The notes: generated by a model from the letters alone, not told the origin. A stretch of DNA of 64,000 nt from Bacillus sp. FJAT-22090 (GCF_007676755.1 NZ_VEBK01000003.1:62001-126000); one strand, 5' to 3'; shown: positions 18,890 through 28,160, counted from the stretch's first letter. Program-made: numbers and translations.

Positions 18890-19888
18890 TTATCCACGAA
18901 TATTCGATTTTCGAAATCCTTGCACCACATCTAATACAGCAAAAACTGTCCACAATATAATAATTCCCCATTTGACAGGGCTTTGAAGCTCAAAAGAAAA
19001 ATGAAACAAGTCCTCTAAATACTGATAGAACTCTATGTTAATCAAATTATCACTATTTAATATCGTGATAAAAACGAGTGTTGAAACGATTGTTCGTACA
19101 GTATTCATAATAGACAACTTTGTAGTCCATTGTGATGTGATAAATTTATAAAAAACAAAAGCAACTTCTAATATTAGTGCGACTGTAACACTAAACCAAT
19201 AGGAATGTAATACTTCTTGATTGAAGGTTGGTATGATTAACTGGAGTTTCCCTTGTACCTTTTCATATACACCTATTAAATGAACTGCATTGAAATAGAC
19301 GGCAACAAAAATTGCAATCCATAGCAGGCTACCAAATACATCGGCTCTGGAAATTTTCTTTTCTTTCATAATGTGCGGTATACTTTTCAAATCATCTGGT
19401 GTCCATTCTTTCCAATTGGCAGTGAGTGGCGATTTATCTTTTGAATTATCCGTCCGGTCCAAAATAGCAAAGACGAGTGTAATCCAAAAAAATGTCTGAA
19501 TCGATGAACTAATTACTCCCCAAATCCCATGTCCCACAATAGTTAGAATAATAACCAGTATTGCCTCATCCCCATTATAAGTAAAAATTTTTTCCGAAAT
19601 GACGATCAGTAAGGCGATTATTGCGACTATCGGTATGATCATCTTCAATAAAGTTACGTACATATCAAAGTATCTTGGTCCTATTAAATGCATCGGGCGA
19701 TCTGCATATCCACTTGCAAGCATTGCCGGGTTGCCTAAACTTACAAGTGCTTCCTTCGCTTCTTTCTCTGAATAATTCTCCGGGAGCATATCCTCAATAG
19801 TTGACCTTAACTCTAGCGCAATGTCCTCTCGGTTCTTTACAGGAAGTCTGCATGTTACTTCCTGTATATAAATATCAATCAGGTGCAT
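18890..19888 (-). CDS. HAAS-type membrane protein paired with PadR regulator
   Basis: A 332-residue membrane protein. The first 65 residues form a soluble helical domain (IDIYIQEVTCRLPVKNRED, LRSTIEDML, EALVSLGNPAMLASGYA) of the HAAS/DUF1700-like kind that commonly lies next to PadR regulators. Seven or so hydrophobic segments follow from about residue 75. Its 5' end overlaps the padR-like gene by 14 nt, so the two are translated together. ATG 19888 is preferred over ATG 19897, since GGGGATGAGG stands at proper distance only for the former. Function unknown; the fixed pairing suggests membrane- or envelope-related control by the PadR partner. Confidence 0.8.
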   Translation of the reverse strand: MHLIDIYIQEVTCRLPVKNREDIALELRSTIEDMLPENYSEKEAKEALVSLGNPAMLASGYADRPMHLIGPRYFDMYVTLLKMIIPIVAIIALLIVISEKIFTYNGDEAILVIILTIVGHGIWGVISSSIQTFFWITLVFAILDRTDNSKDKSPLTANWKEWTPDDLKSIPHIMKEKKISRADVFGSLLWIAIFVAVYFNAVHLIGVYEKVQGKLQLIIPTFNQEVLHSYWFSVTVALILEVAFVFYKFITSQWTTKLSIMNTVRTIVSTLVFITILNSDNLINIEFYQYLEDLFHFSFELQSPVKWGIIILWTVFAVLDVVQGFRKSNIRG

Positions 19889-20222
19889 TCTCCTCATCCC
19901 CTTTCAATAATATTTGTAGTTCTCTTGTTGTTTTTTCCCATTCTTCCTTCAACTGTTCTAAAACTGCTATTCCATATTCGCTTAGTACATAGTATTTTCT
20001 TGGCCTGCTTTCCGTTGTGTCCCAACTGCTTTCTACTAGTTCTTGCTTTTCTAAGCGACGGAGCAAAGGATATAAGGTACTTTGATCAATCGAGACACCT
20101 GACTCTTCCAGTAGTTGAACTAAAGAATACCCATAACGTGGAGTTCTAAGCTGACTCAATACAGCAAGCGTTAATGTTCCTCTCCGTAATTCTGTTATCA
20201 TTGAACTTATTAATTTACTCAT
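19875..20222 (-). CDS. PadR-family transcriptional regulator
   Basis: A 115-residue winged-helix protein: TELRRGTLTLAVLSQL, PRYGYSLVQLLEESG, then the recognition helix in STLYPLLRRLEKQELVESSW and the wing in RPRKYYVLSEYG, followed by a C-terminal dimerisation helix. This is the short PadR-s2 subfamily. It is first in a two-gene operon with the HAAS membrane protein. A 17-nt near-palindrome directly upstream is a candidate for autoregulation, as usual in this family. No effector can be inferred. Confidence 0.92.
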   Translation of the reverse strand: MSKLISSMITELRRGTLTLAVLSQLRTPRYGYSLVQLLEESGVSIDQSTLYPLLRRLEKQELVESSWDTTESRPRKYYVLSEYGIAVLEQLKEEWEKTTRELQILLKGDEENAPD

Positions 20223-20242
20223 GCTCCACCTCTCTTACTTAT

Positions 20243-20259
20243 ACTATACGTCGTACACT
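20243..20259. promoter_or_regulatory. Candidate PadR operator
   Basis: ACTATACG-T-CGTACACT: the halves pair at 6 of 8 positions around a central T. It lies 21 bp before the padR-like start and close to TATAAT-like sequence on the minus strand. Confidence 0.35.
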
Positions 20260-20311
20260 ATTATTATACCGAGTATAATACACTTTTTATTACCGGACAA
20301 TTTTTTATACA

Positions 20312-20349
20312 CAAAAAAAGCCATGAAATTAATCATGACTTAAAAAAAG
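20312..20349 (-). terminator. Terminator of the YusW-like lipoprotein gene
   Basis: On the minus strand AAGTCATGA pairs with TCATGGCTT (one G-T pair), followed by seven Ts. Confidence 0.65.
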
Positions 20350-20353
20350 ATTT

Positions 20354-20785
20354 TTACTTTTCATCTTTATATTCTTTTTCGTCTCCATCCGGAAATTCGA
20401 CTTCTAGATTAAACTTTGTATAATCTTCCACTTCAAATGCTTGGGAAACCTTTTCAATCACTTCATCTTTTTTCATGTCCTTCGTTAAACCCAACTCTTT
20501 AAAAATGGGTTCCAGCTCTTTATATGCTTTGTCACCCTTTAAATCCTTTGGTTCAATACGATTTACATATTCCGCTTCTGTTTCTGATATATCGATATCA
20601 AAAGAAGCTTCAATTGCTTCTTTATGATCCGGGGTATCTACCTCTAAGTCAAAAGAACGAAATCCAAATTCACTTACTATTTTATCTTCAGTCGGCGCAT
20701 TCTTCACTTCCTCTTTATCTCCACAAGCGCCTAATAATAATACGGTCGATAAAAAGATGCTGCCGAATATTGAATACTTTTTCAT
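20354..20785 (-). CDS. YusW-like lipoprotein
   Basis: A 143-residue lipoprotein: a type II signal peptide with lipobox LLGAC places the lipidated cysteine at residue 21. The mature part has the YusW-like domain pattern (FRSFDLEVDTPDHKEAI, KGDKAYKELEPIF, KKDEVIEKVSQAFEVEDY, FNLEVEFPDGDEKEY), with regular beta-alpha alternation and strong acidity. YusW is a predicted lipoprotein of B. subtilis of unknown function. It should be anchored at the outer face of the membrane. GGGAGG lies 11 nt before the ATG, a rather long spacing. Confidence 0.8.
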   Translation of the reverse strand: MKKYSIFGSIFLSTVLLLGACGDKEEVKNAPTEDKIVSEFGFRSFDLEVDTPDHKEAIEASFDIDISETEAEYVNRIEPKDLKGDKAYKELEPIFKELGLTKDMKKDEVIEKVSQAFEVEDYTKFNLEVEFPDGDEKEYKDEK

Positions 20786-20863
20786 TAGTAATATAGCCTC
20801 CCTTTTCCATTGGATACGACTCCTAAACTAGCTATATCCATAAAAGAAGAATCTCATACGGCA

Positions 20864-21091
20864 TTAATCGGGATAGCGTTCCTCACTTGCAGAAGTAGAT
20901 TTAGTATGGTGTTTATTTTTTTCATCCTTCACTTTTTCATTTAGTTCCTCTACGGGTATAGGATCTACGGTTTTCATCTCTTCATCTCTATCAAAAATAC
21001 TTTCCTTCTCCGTTTTTACCAAATCAGGGTTATCCAGAATTCTGCCTGGAATGTCTTGACGTTCGCGATCTTCCGATGATTTGTTTGTCAT
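20864..21091 (-). CDS. Small hydrophilic hypothetical protein
   Basis: A 75-residue, highly charged and probably unstructured protein (many D, E, K; no hydrophobic core). The start has AAAGGAGCG before it, a good ribosome site. I do not recognise a family. Proteins of this sort in spore formers are often stress or sporulation-linked, but nothing in the sequence proves it. Confidence 0.65.
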   Translation of the reverse strand: MTNKSSEDRERQDIPGRILDNPDLVKTEKESIFDRDEEMKTVDPIPVEELNEKVKDEKNKHHTKSTSASEERYPD

Positions 21092-21165
21092 AGTTATCGC
21101 TCCTTTTTCATTTTATTAATTTCTGTTTAACCTGTTTTCATCTTACTAAACCTTTTCAGGCATAA

Positions 21166-23757
21166 TCAGAAAAACTTAGAAAAAATTGTCCCGGGTTTAT
21201 TTTTAATGATTGGTCCGGAACGAGCTATGAGCAAGGAAACTTGAGCCATTGTAATCGGCAAGGAAGCTTTTTTACGTATCGCCAAGTATTTTGGCTCCCA
21301 TTGATCCGCGTACTTTTCTTTAAATTTTTTCAATCCTTTAAAATGATAAAATGCGTGACCATACCGGAAAATTTGATACCCTATCTTTTCTGTTAAAAAT
21401 GAATACTTGGAAATTCCTACGTTCGCCAAAGGTGCCATCCCTAGGTTAAATCTCTCGTAATTCTGTTGCTTATACCACTCAAACAGTTTAATAAACATAT
21501 AATCCATTGTGGCATTCGCAGCATTTGCTTTATAACGCATCAAATCTATAGACACCGTTTTTTCTCTATCATAAGCAGGCATTACATTGCTAAATGCAGT
21601 AATTTCACCATCTTTATTCATTACTAAAGCAATTGGTCCTTCGTTCAAATAAGCAGGATTAAACCATCCTAAAGAGTACCCTTTTTCTTTCCGTCCATCC
21701 AACCATTCATCTGAAATATTTTTTAAGTTAGCAAACAACTCATTCGAATAAGGCGGCTGAACTACTTGAAAATGATATCCTTCTCTTTCTAACTTGTTTT
21801 TATTTGCACGTAAGTTTTTCATTTTCTTACCAGCTAATTCGAAAGTAGGAAGGTTCACAACTCCCTCTTCTCCCAATTTAAAAAAGTCGTAACCATTCTC
21901 ATGAAGATATGGGAGCATTTTAGATGTAACTTGATAATAGACCGGTGTATAACCATAAATATTTGCACGATCATGAAACTCTTCCATTGCTTGCAGAATA
22001 TCATTTTTCTCCCCTACTAAGTCGCTTAATACGATCAATTTATCCGAGTACTTTTGAAAAGTAAGCATTACAGTATGAGAATGATTCCAAAAGATATATT
22101 TGTCGTGTAAAAAGATTAAATGTGATACAACAGTACCTTCATATTTTTCAAGATGCTCTTTAATTTCATCCTCATATTCGATAGACTTTTTAAAAGGAAA
22201 GTTTCTTGGTCTTGTAAGTAAATACCCGAGAGTCATGTACAGTATAGCGAGTAATACGCCTATTAACGCACTTGAAAATAGATCTACCGAATCTGTAATG
22301 ACATATGGTTGAAGTCTCCAAGGAACACTAATACGGGAGGACGGTAGATTCACGGTCCCAATAAATATAAAAACACCAATAATAACCGTTATTCCCGTGA
22401 TATCTATCAATGATTTCCCCCACGTAGGAACAATATTTTCTCGATAAAATTGCTTTTTAGAAAACAAAAGAATAATAAATACAATAGAGATAAAAATTGC
22501 AGCTTCATAATCAAACCATTTGAATAACGATATGACTGCCGCAAACAATAATGTTACCAGTGTCAAAACATACACCCATTTCACACGATACTGTATCCCT
22601 CTCGTCAACATTAAAAGAGAAATCCCTAGACCAACCGTAAACTTGTGCGACATATTCATCACTGGTAAAGCTAAGATTTCATTTGCCATTTTTATACGCT
22701 CTAGAGCAGCTGGGATAGCTGCGGATATTAACAAAATAATTCCCGCCATTAGTACAAAAACGGTGACAATCCAATGGCTAATACTTTGTAAAATAGTAGA
22801 AGGTATTTTATTTAGCTTTTGGTTCATTTCTCTCCAAAAATAAAACAACAAAGCGACGACACCCATTAAAGCGGGTATGATAAAATAGCTGATACGATAA
22901 AGCAGTAAGATTAATAAAGTGGTTTCAGTAGGAACACCGACACCTTCCATTCCAAGTAAATACATCAAATCAAAAGAACCAATTCCGCCAGGCAGCATAC
23001 TTATAATTCCTGCGAAAGAAGCAACGATAAATGTAGCAAACATAATAGAAAGTGGCACGGAAATTCCTAAGAGCGTTGTTATTATATAGATTAATATAAA
23101 GGCAAAGCTCCACTCCAAAAGAGAAATTACAGCTAAAGACCAGACCTCTTTACTATCAATGATCTCTTGCCTGAATGCGCCTCTCTTTCGTTTTACAATA
23201 AAAATTAAGATGGGAAAGTATAAGGCAAGACCAAGTATGGCTATATGGATCCATTTTACTTCCTCAAAGATAGGCGTATCAATAATTCCAATTAATGGAA
23301 ACCAACTTATCAATGACATTCCAGACAAGTAAAATAAAGTGATTAGGCCGATTCCTTTCACGAGTTTCTTTTTCTCATAGCCATGCTTGCTATAAAAAAA
23401 AGTCCGAATCATCATTCCAGCTATTCCACCAAACCCAATAAAGTTTGATAAAGTGTTTGCAGTCCATGAATAAACGATTGTCTCTCTAACTCGAACCTTC
23501 AATTGCAAATGACGCAACAAAACAAAATCATATAAAACCATTGGGAACACAGCGCAAATTCCGGCGAGGATTATGATAATAATTTGTTTCATTGCCAAGT
23601 CATTAATATTATTCTTTAAAAGGGTAAAATCTAGATTTTTTAGTGCCTGATTAGATTCAAAATAAAACACGAGTAATATTAAAATTGGAACAAATATTTT
23701 AAGCATTCGTGAAAATAATGGAGTTTTCCAAAATTCCCTCAACGCTTTCCACCCCAT
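21166..23757 (-). CDS. mprF: Phosphatidylglycerol lysyltransferase/flippase MprF
   Basis: An 863-residue MprF. Residues about 1-510 form some 14 membrane helices of the flippase half (MLPGGIGSFDLMYLLGMEG is the conserved glycine-rich segment). The C-terminal DUF2156/GNAT-like catalytic domain (about 530-850) contains DKYIFWNHSHTVMLTF, WLDGRKEKGYSLGWFNPAYL and RFNLGMAPLANVG. MprF transfers lysine from Lys-tRNA to phosphatidylglycerol and flips the product, giving resistance to cationic peptides. Length matches the B. subtilis protein. Start: ATG 23757 has only a weak ribosome site, while TTG 23742 lies 6 nt after GGGGTGG, so the protein may begin MREFWKTPL. Single gene, divergent from a small sigma-B type gene. 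Confidence 0.94.
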   Translation of the reverse strand: MGWKALREFWKTPLFSRMLKIFVPILILLVFYFESNQALKNLDFTLLKNNINDLAMKQIIIIILAGICAVFPMVLYDFVLLRHLQLKVRVRETIVYSWTANTLSNFIGFGGIAGMMIRTFFYSKHGYEKKKLVKGIGLITLFYLSGMSLISWFPLIGIIDTPIFEEVKWIHIAILGLALYFPILIFIVKRKRGAFRQEIIDSKEVWSLAVISLLEWSFAFILIYIITTLLGISVPLSIMFATFIVASFAGIISMLPGGIGSFDLMYLLGMEGVGVPTETTLLILLLYRISYFIIPALMGVVALLFYFWREMNQKLNKIPSTILQSISHWIVTVFVLMAGIILLISAAIPAALERIKMANEILALPVMNMSHKFTVGLGISLLMLTRGIQYRVKWVYVLTLVTLLFAAVISLFKWFDYEAAIFISIVFIILLFSKKQFYRENIVPTWGKSLIDITGITVIIGVFIFIGTVNLPSSRISVPWRLQPYVITDSVDLFSSALIGVLLAILYMTLGYLLTRPRNFPFKKSIEYEDEIKEHLEKYEGTVVSHLIFLHDKYIFWNHSHTVMLTFQKYSDKLIVLSDLVGEKNDILQAMEEFHDRANIYGYTPVYYQVTSKMLPYLHENGYDFFKLGEEGVVNLPTFELAGKKMKNLRANKNKLEREGYHFQVVQPPYSNELFANLKNISDEWLDGRKEKGYSLGWFNPAYLNEGPIALVMNKDGEITAFSNVMPAYDREKTVSIDLMRYKANAANATMDYMFIKLFEWYKQQNYERFNLGMAPLANVGISKYSFLTEKIGYQIFRYGHAFYHFKGLKKFKEKYADQWEPKYLAIRKKASLPITMAQVSLLIARSGPIIKNKPGTIFSKFF

Positions 23758-23841
23758 TTCTTATTTCCATACAGTTTAAACTTATCTTGTTATTTAATCT
23801 ATTTTAATCCCTTCTATATAAGAAGTTATAAATTCTAAATA

Positions 23842-23866
23842 GTTTATTTCAATGCAATTGGGGAAT
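23842..23866 (+). promoter_or_regulatory. Sigma-B-like promoter of the 54-residue gene
   Basis: GTTTAT (23842-23847), 13-bp spacer, GGGAAT (23861-23866): close agreement with the sigma-B consensus, 40 bp before the start codon. Confidence 0.6.
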
Positions 23867-23905
23867 TATATATAATGAAATCCAAAACGAAAGGAGATGT
23901 TTTCC

Positions 23906-24070
23906 ATGAGCAAAAACAAAATGGCATTAGCTGCCCTTGGATTGGGAGCTGCATATTTATTAAGAAATAAAAACTCACGTGACAAAATAGCAAAGCAGGT
24001 TGAAAACTTTACCAATACTCCTATACGAGGGATGAAACAAAGAAACACATCGGGACATACCACATCATAA
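23906..24070 (+). CDS. Small protein with N-terminal hydrophobic segment (54 residues)
   Basis: A short gene with a strong ribosome site (AAAGGAGATG at 23890-23899, 6-7 nt before the ATG). The product begins MSKNKMALAALGLGAAYLL, a hydrophobic stretch of about 14 residues, and continues with a basic, polar tail ending GHTTS. It could be a small membrane-associated protein of the YtxH-like sort; that is inference from layout only. The sigma-B-like promoter upstream suggests stress expression. It ends before a bidirectional terminator shared with the SEC-C gene. Confidence 0.75.
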   Translation: MSKNKMALAALGLGAAYLLRNKNSRDKIAKQVENFTNTPIRGMKQRNTSGHTTS

Positions 24071-24119
24071 TTCGAAAAAAAATTAAAAGTTAGATGTGTA
24101 CATTAATTTTTTCAGAAAG

Positions 24120-24152
24120 AACGCCAAGCAAAGTCTATTTTTGCTTGGCGTT
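24120..24152. terminator. Bidirectional rho-independent terminator
   Basis: Perfect 13-bp arms (24120-24132 and 24140-24152), loop GTCTATT, between convergent genes. Confidence 0.8.
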
Positions 24153-24159
24153 TGGTAAT

Positions 24160-25158
24160 TTAATTTGCATTAGTTAACTGTTCATAATATGCATTCAAAT
24201 CGTTATAGTATTTATTTAAGGACGAAGTGGATACATTAAACCATTCCGCTATTTCTTTTATAGTCATTTCTAGCGGCTCATATAATCCTCTTTCTTGTCC
24301 GAACCTAATGGCACCTGCGGCAATTGCAACTTCTTTCCGCGCTTTTGGCTGCTGCTCCACTAAATAGTCTTCTACAATTTCTAATAGCTTATGATAATCA
24401 CGATTATTTTCCTCTAAGAACTTTATCGCGACTTGTAAAACACCTGCTTCGAACTGGGTATATTCCCCACCTTCATAGCCATTTTCACCAAGTAAACTCC
24501 ACAACATTGTACCATTTTCTTTTAGAAATTCTTCCGCAGATAATACATTTTGCGTTTCATATCGGCTTATTAAAACTTCAAAAACATTATTATAATCTAT
24601 CGGGAAGAAAATCAGACTAGATATTGCTAAAAAGTGATTCTCTTTCGTAGTTCCATCTGGCAAGATGAAACAATACATATGTACACCAACAGGAACTGGT
24701 TTTTCACTTTCTCGTCTAAGCTGAATGGTTTCCTTAGTTAAAATATGCGTAACGGTCATATAATCGTCAGCAACATCTACCACTTCTCCTACAAATACAC
24801 GCGGTTCATTCCAACGACGGATAGCATGTAAAGTAGAAGGCCGCACTATTTTCTTCTGTTGTTTTTCTAAGTAATTATTCCAAATCTCTGGCTTATGATG
24901 AAAGAAAAATTCATCAAGCACAATCGCTTCAATCATTTCTTCATCAAGATATTGTTTTAACGGCACAGTCCAAGTTTTCACAAGATCCGCAAACGCCGGT
25001 ATATCTTTTCTTTCTGGATATTCATCATAAAACGTTTGTAAAATTCGTTCTAACTCTTCTGTTTGCACTTCTTCTATTGTAATAGTCTCTTTAGACTCAC
25101 AACACTTTTTATATTTCTTTCCGCTGCCACATGGGCATGGATCGTTACGACCTATCAT
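24160..25158 (-). CDS. SEC-C motif protein
   Basis: A 332-residue protein opening with [19 protein letters not shown], the SEC-C zinc-binding motif known from the SecA C-terminus, with the CxCx8CC arrangement complete. The middle (about 30-290) is mostly helical and has no name I can give. Near the C-terminus [21 protein letters not shown] looks like a helix-turn-helix. So it may bind both a partner or nucleic acid through the zinc motif and DNA through the HTH. Single gene; its ATG follows GGACGTG weakly. Confidence 0.8.
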   Translation of the reverse strand: MIGRNDPCPCGSGKKYKKCCESKETITIEEVQTEELERILQTFYDEYPERKDIPAFADLVKTWTVPLKQYLDEEMIEAIVLDEFFFHHKPEIWNNYLEKQQKKIVRPSTLHAIRRWNEPRVFVGEVVDVADDYMTVTHILTKETIQLRRESEKPVPVGVHMYCFILPDGTTKENHFLAISSLIFFPIDYNNVFEVLISRYETQNVLSAEEFLKENGTMLWSLLGENGYEGGEYTQFEAGVLQVAIKFLEENNRDYHKLLEIVEDYLVEQQPKARKEVAIAAGAIRFGQERGLYEPLEMTIKEIAEWFNVSTSSLNKYYNDLNAYYEQLTNAN

Positions 25159-25234
25159 TAAAACACGTCCTTCAATAAGTTAAAAATTTGCTGAAGTCTT
25201 AGTTTATCACGTTTTACTTGAAATATTAAGGTGC

Positions 25235-25440
25235 GAACGGCTTGGGGTATATTTTCTTATAAAAATAACTACGGAGATGCTACTCGCTCGCACTTAAGAA
25301 AAGCACAAGCACCCTTTAAGATCAAAACCTGTATCTAGCGTTTTCGAAAAGACTTATGCTTTATAATAACCGATTATTTTAAGAGATGATGAATATTACT
25401 GACCTATTTTTCAACATCTCTTTTCTTGGTAATCTTATGG
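25235..25440. repeat. Intergenic region with a copy of a dispersed repeat
   Basis: No gene is visible in 25159-25587. ATAATAACCGATT followed by AAGAGATG at about 25363-25388 recurs at about 35180-35205, and GAGATGCTACTCGC near 25274 resembles GAGATGCTGCTCATG near 35201. These appear to be degenerate members of the same intergenic family as at 10.2 and 37.8 kb. Confidence 0.4.
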
Positions 25441-25468
25441 CCGTAATCTAGGAACATTTATAGGAATT

Positions 25469-25538
25469 ACAACTAAACTTATAGTTTTTACAACTAAAAG
25501 CTCCAAAATTACAACTAGGAGCTACATTTTTCTAACTA
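25469..25538. repeat. Short 21-bp-period repeat with ACAACTA core
   Basis: ACAACTA occurs at 25469, 25490 and 25511, exactly 21 bp apart, with a degenerate fourth copy at 25532. On the minus strand this reads as heptads beginning LVV in a short open frame, the same organisation as the much larger array at 60.36-61.18 kb. Confidence 0.55.
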
Positions 25539-25543
25539 ACACA

Positions 25544-25580
25544 AAAATACCCTTGAAGTTATTAACTTCAAGGGTATTTT
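25544..25580 (-). terminator. Terminator of the hisD-like/SDR operon
   Basis: Perfect 17-bp arms (25544-25560 and 25564-25580) with a 3-nt loop as drawn; T-rich on the minus-strand exit. Confidence 0.8.
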
Positions 25581-25587
25581 CCAAGGT

Positions 25588-26352
25588 TTATTGTGCAGTG
25601 TAGCCACCGTCTAAAATAATTGCTTGTCCAGTTAATCCCTTTGCTGACTCGCTTGCAATATATAATGCTAAATCTGTAATTTCTCGAATATCAAGCAATC
25701 TTTTTTGCGGGACCAGTGGATAGAGTACTTCTTCTAGCACCTGTTCCACTTGAATATTACGAGTTTTTGCTAAATCTTCAAATTGGTTTCGAACAAGAGC
25801 CGTATCTACATAACCTGGGCAAATAGAATTTACCGTGATACCATCAGCCGCACACTCTAATGCTGCAACTTTGGTTAATCCGATTACCCCATGTTTCGCC
25901 GAGTTATACGCAGCTTTTCCTGCAAAACCTATGACCCCATTGATGGATGCCATATTGATAATACGACCGAAGCCTTGTGCCTTCATATGAGGCAATGCAT
26001 GTTTGATAGCGATAAAAGGAGCTGTCAGCATAATTTTCACAAGTAATTCGAACTTTTCAGTAGGGAATTCCTCAATCATCGATACATGTTGCATTCCTGC
26101 GTTATTTACTAAAATATCAATTTTGCCATAAGTTTCTACCGTAAATTGAATTGCCTGCTGGATGTCTTCTTCTTTTGTTACGTCACATACAATTCCTTTT
26201 GCATTCCCATTAAGTTTTGCAACAGCTTCGTCTATTGCTTCTTGGGATAAGTCGGAAATTACTACGCTCGCTCCCGCATCAGAAAATGCCTTCGCAATAT
26301 CAAAGCCAATCCCACGTGCTGCTCCAGTTATAAATAAAACATTTCCTTCCAT
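25588..26352 (-). CDS. 3-hydroxybutyrate dehydrogenase-like SDR
   Basis: A 254-residue classical short-chain dehydrogenase: cofactor motif TGAARGIG (residues 9-16), NNAG (about 86), catalytic Ser in INMASINGV and YNSAK (Tyr/Lys). The GKAAYNSAKHGVIGLTKVAA, ITVNSICPGYVDTALVRNQ and PLVPQKRLLD stretches are those of bacterial D-3-hydroxybutyrate dehydrogenase (YxjF type in B. subtilis), which interconverts 3-hydroxybutyrate and acetoacetate with NAD. It is the last gene of the operon, 12 bp after another SDR. In B. subtilis yxjF sits with a GntP-type permease, as here, but the scoAB CoA-transferase genes of that operon are absent. Confidence 0.85.
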   Translation of the reverse strand: MEGNVLFITGAARGIGFDIAKAFSDAGASVVISDLSQEAIDEAVAKLNGNAKGIVCDVTKEEDIQQAIQFTVETYGKIDILVNNAGMQHVSMIEEFPTEKFELLVKIMLTAPFIAIKHALPHMKAQGFGRIINMASINGVIGFAGKAAYNSAKHGVIGLTKVAALECAADGITVNSICPGYVDTALVRNQFEDLAKTRNIQVEQVLEEVLYPLVPQKRLLDIREITDLALYIASESAKGLTGQAIILDGGYTAQ

Positions 26353-26364
26353 TACATATCCTCC

Positions 26365-27129
26365 TTAAATAGCAGTCCAGCCGCCATCCACTTTAATCGT
26401 TTCCCCAGTCACAAAATTAGCTAGGTCGGATGCTAAATATAATACCGCTCCAGAAATATCTTCGGCTTTTGAAAGTCCCTCTAATAGAATACGATTTTCC
26501 ACATCTTGTTTAAAATCTATATCCTCAAACATTTTTGCAGTTAACTCTGTTTCTATAAAAGTTGGTGCTACTGCATTCACTTTTATCCCATGCTTTGCCC
26601 ATTCAACAGCTAAAGCTTTCGTCATCTGTACAAGCCCACCTTTGCTAGAGCAATATGCAGCTCGCTTATAATAACCGACAAAAGCCATTTGGGAAGCTAT
26701 ATTTATAATTTTACCACTTTTTTGGGCTAGCATATATTTTGCCGCTGCCTGGCTAGCAAAAAAAGCAGACTTCAAATTCAAGTCAAGTACAGTATCCCAG
26801 TCTTGTTCCGTTACTTCCAAAGCAGGTTTAGCAATATTAACTCCTGCATTGTTCACAAGTACGTCTACTGCACCAAATTTGGTTGCGGCAGTTTCTATTA
26901 AGTCTTTTACAGCTTTAATGTCACTCAGATCGCCTTGTACAGCGATACATTGGTCATTAAATACATGCAGTTCACCTAATGTTTCATCCAAGGCTACTTT
27001 GTCGCGACCAGAAATTACTACATTTGCATTCAACTTGGCGAATGTTATGGCTATGTCTTTTCCAATCCCTTTGCTACCCCCTGTGACAATTACCGTCTTG
27101 TGTGCAAGTTCAGAGAAAAATGGTTCCAT
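26365..27129 (-). CDS. SDR family oxidoreductase
   Basis: A 254-residue classical short-chain dehydrogenase with TGGSKGIG (cofactor), NNAG, Ser in INIASQMAFVG and the catalytic YCSSK. Residues ending the protein, FVTGETIKVDGGW, are typical. It is about 35 percent like its downstream neighbour by eye and closer to FabG/gluconate-dehydrogenase types; substrate not readable. Its start ATG overlaps the stop of the preceding dehydrogenase gene by one base, so it belongs to the same translationally coupled operon. Confidence 0.88.
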   Translation of the reverse strand: MEPFFSELAHKTVIVTGGSKGIGKDIAITFAKLNANVVISGRDKVALDETLGELHVFNDQCIAVQGDLSDIKAVKDLIETAATKFGAVDVLVNNAGVNIAKPALEVTEQDWDTVLDLNLKSAFFASQAAAKYMLAQKSGKIINIASQMAFVGYYKRAAYCSSKGGLVQMTKALAVEWAKHGIKVNAVAPTFIETELTAKMFEDIDFKQDVENRILLEGLSKAEDISGAVLYLASDLANFVTGETIKVDGGWTAI

Positions 27130-28076
27130 TACTTTTTCCCCTCATTTCTTGTTAAATCATTTTTTAAAAAATGAATAAGTGTTTGCTCCCGCTCTGCATT
27201 TTTTTGCTCCGAAAAATCAGTGTCCCATGTATAAAAGCCTTCTCCACTTTTATCTCCAAACTTATTTTCTTCTACTAGCTTCGTAAGTTCCTTACCCGAC
27301 TTCAGATCAGTACTCAAATCCTCGAATAAATAATTGGAAATTGCCGAAAATACATCGAGTCCACCCATATCTGCCGTCATTAATGGTCCAGTTACCGGTA
27401 AACGACGTCCAATACTGTACGTAACTGCTGCATCAATGTCCTCTTTTGTAGCCACACCCGCATCTAGTAAAGATTGTGCTTCACGGAATAATGCATATTG
27501 CAAGCGATTACCTATGAAACCCGGTATTTCTTTATTCAATAAAATCGGTTGCTTGTTCATATCTCTCATCACTTGCATTGCTCGCTCTATTGTTTGTTCA
27601 TCTGTATGCTCGCCTTTTACTACTTCCACTAAAGGAATAAGATGTCCAGGATTCCAAAAATGAGTTACGATAAAACGATTCGGATACTGCATCTCTTCTG
27701 CTAATAGACTTGGTTTAAAACCAGATGTATTACTTGCTATCACTACTTCTTTAGAGACAATACTTTCAATTTTTTTGTACATTTCTTTTTTCAAATCTAA
27801 CACTTCTGGAATAACTTCTATTATAAATGTAGACTGTTCAATTGTTTCTTCTAAGGAAGTGGATAACTTGATACTTCCTTTAATTTGTTCCGCAGTAGAT
27901 TCAGTAAAAACCTCATTGTCTATCATTACCTTTAGTTTACTACGCAAACCTTTATCCGCATTTTCTAAATCCTTTTCATTTACCCCATACACATTGACAG
28001 TCAGTCCTGCCCAAGCGGCTGATAGGGCAATCGAATGCCCCATTGTTCCACAACCGATAATTGATACGTTTTCCAT
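27129..28076 (-). CDS. 3-hydroxyacyl-CoA dehydrogenase family protein
   Basis: A 315-residue protein with the N-terminal Rossmann motif IIGCGTMGHSIA, the catalytic region ASNTSGFKPSLLAEEM, RFIVTHFWNPGHLIPLVEVV (catalytic His) and the C-terminal helical dimerisation domain (EIPGFIGNRLQYALFREA). This is the 3HCDH family, which also includes L-carnitine dehydrogenase and L-gulonate 3-dehydrogenase; the single-domain size and non-fatty-acid context leave the substrate open. Start ATG 28076 is preferred over GTG 28085 because AAAGGGATG lies at proper distance only for the ATG. Third enzyme gene of the LacI-controlled operon. Confidence 0.87.
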   Translation of the reverse strand: MENVSIIGCGTMGHSIALSAAWAGLTVNVYGVNEKDLENADKGLRSKLKVMIDNEVFTESTAEQIKGSIKLSTSLEETIEQSTFIIEVIPEVLDLKKEMYKKIESIVSKEVVIASNTSGFKPSLLAEEMQYPNRFIVTHFWNPGHLIPLVEVVKGEHTDEQTIERAMQVMRDMNKQPILLNKEIPGFIGNRLQYALFREAQSLLDAGVATKEDIDAAVTYSIGRRLPVTGPLMTADMGGLDVFSAISNYLFEDLSTDLKSGKELTKLVEENKFGDKSGEGFYTWDTDFSEQKNAEREQTLIHFLKNDLTRNEGKK

Positions 28077-28115
28077 ATAATCCACATCCCTTTTTTATTT
28101 TTATGTACAACGAAA

Positions 28116-28156
28116 CATACCCAACAAACTAATGAAGAAAAAGTTTGCTGGGTATG
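28116..28156 (-). terminator. Intra-operon hairpin after the GntP-type gene
   Basis: 15-nt arms (28116-28130 and 28142-28156) with one mismatch. The T tail on the minus strand is poor, so it may be a partial terminator or an mRNA-stabilising structure that separates transporter from enzyme levels. Confidence 0.5.
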
Positions 28157-28160
28157 ACTT

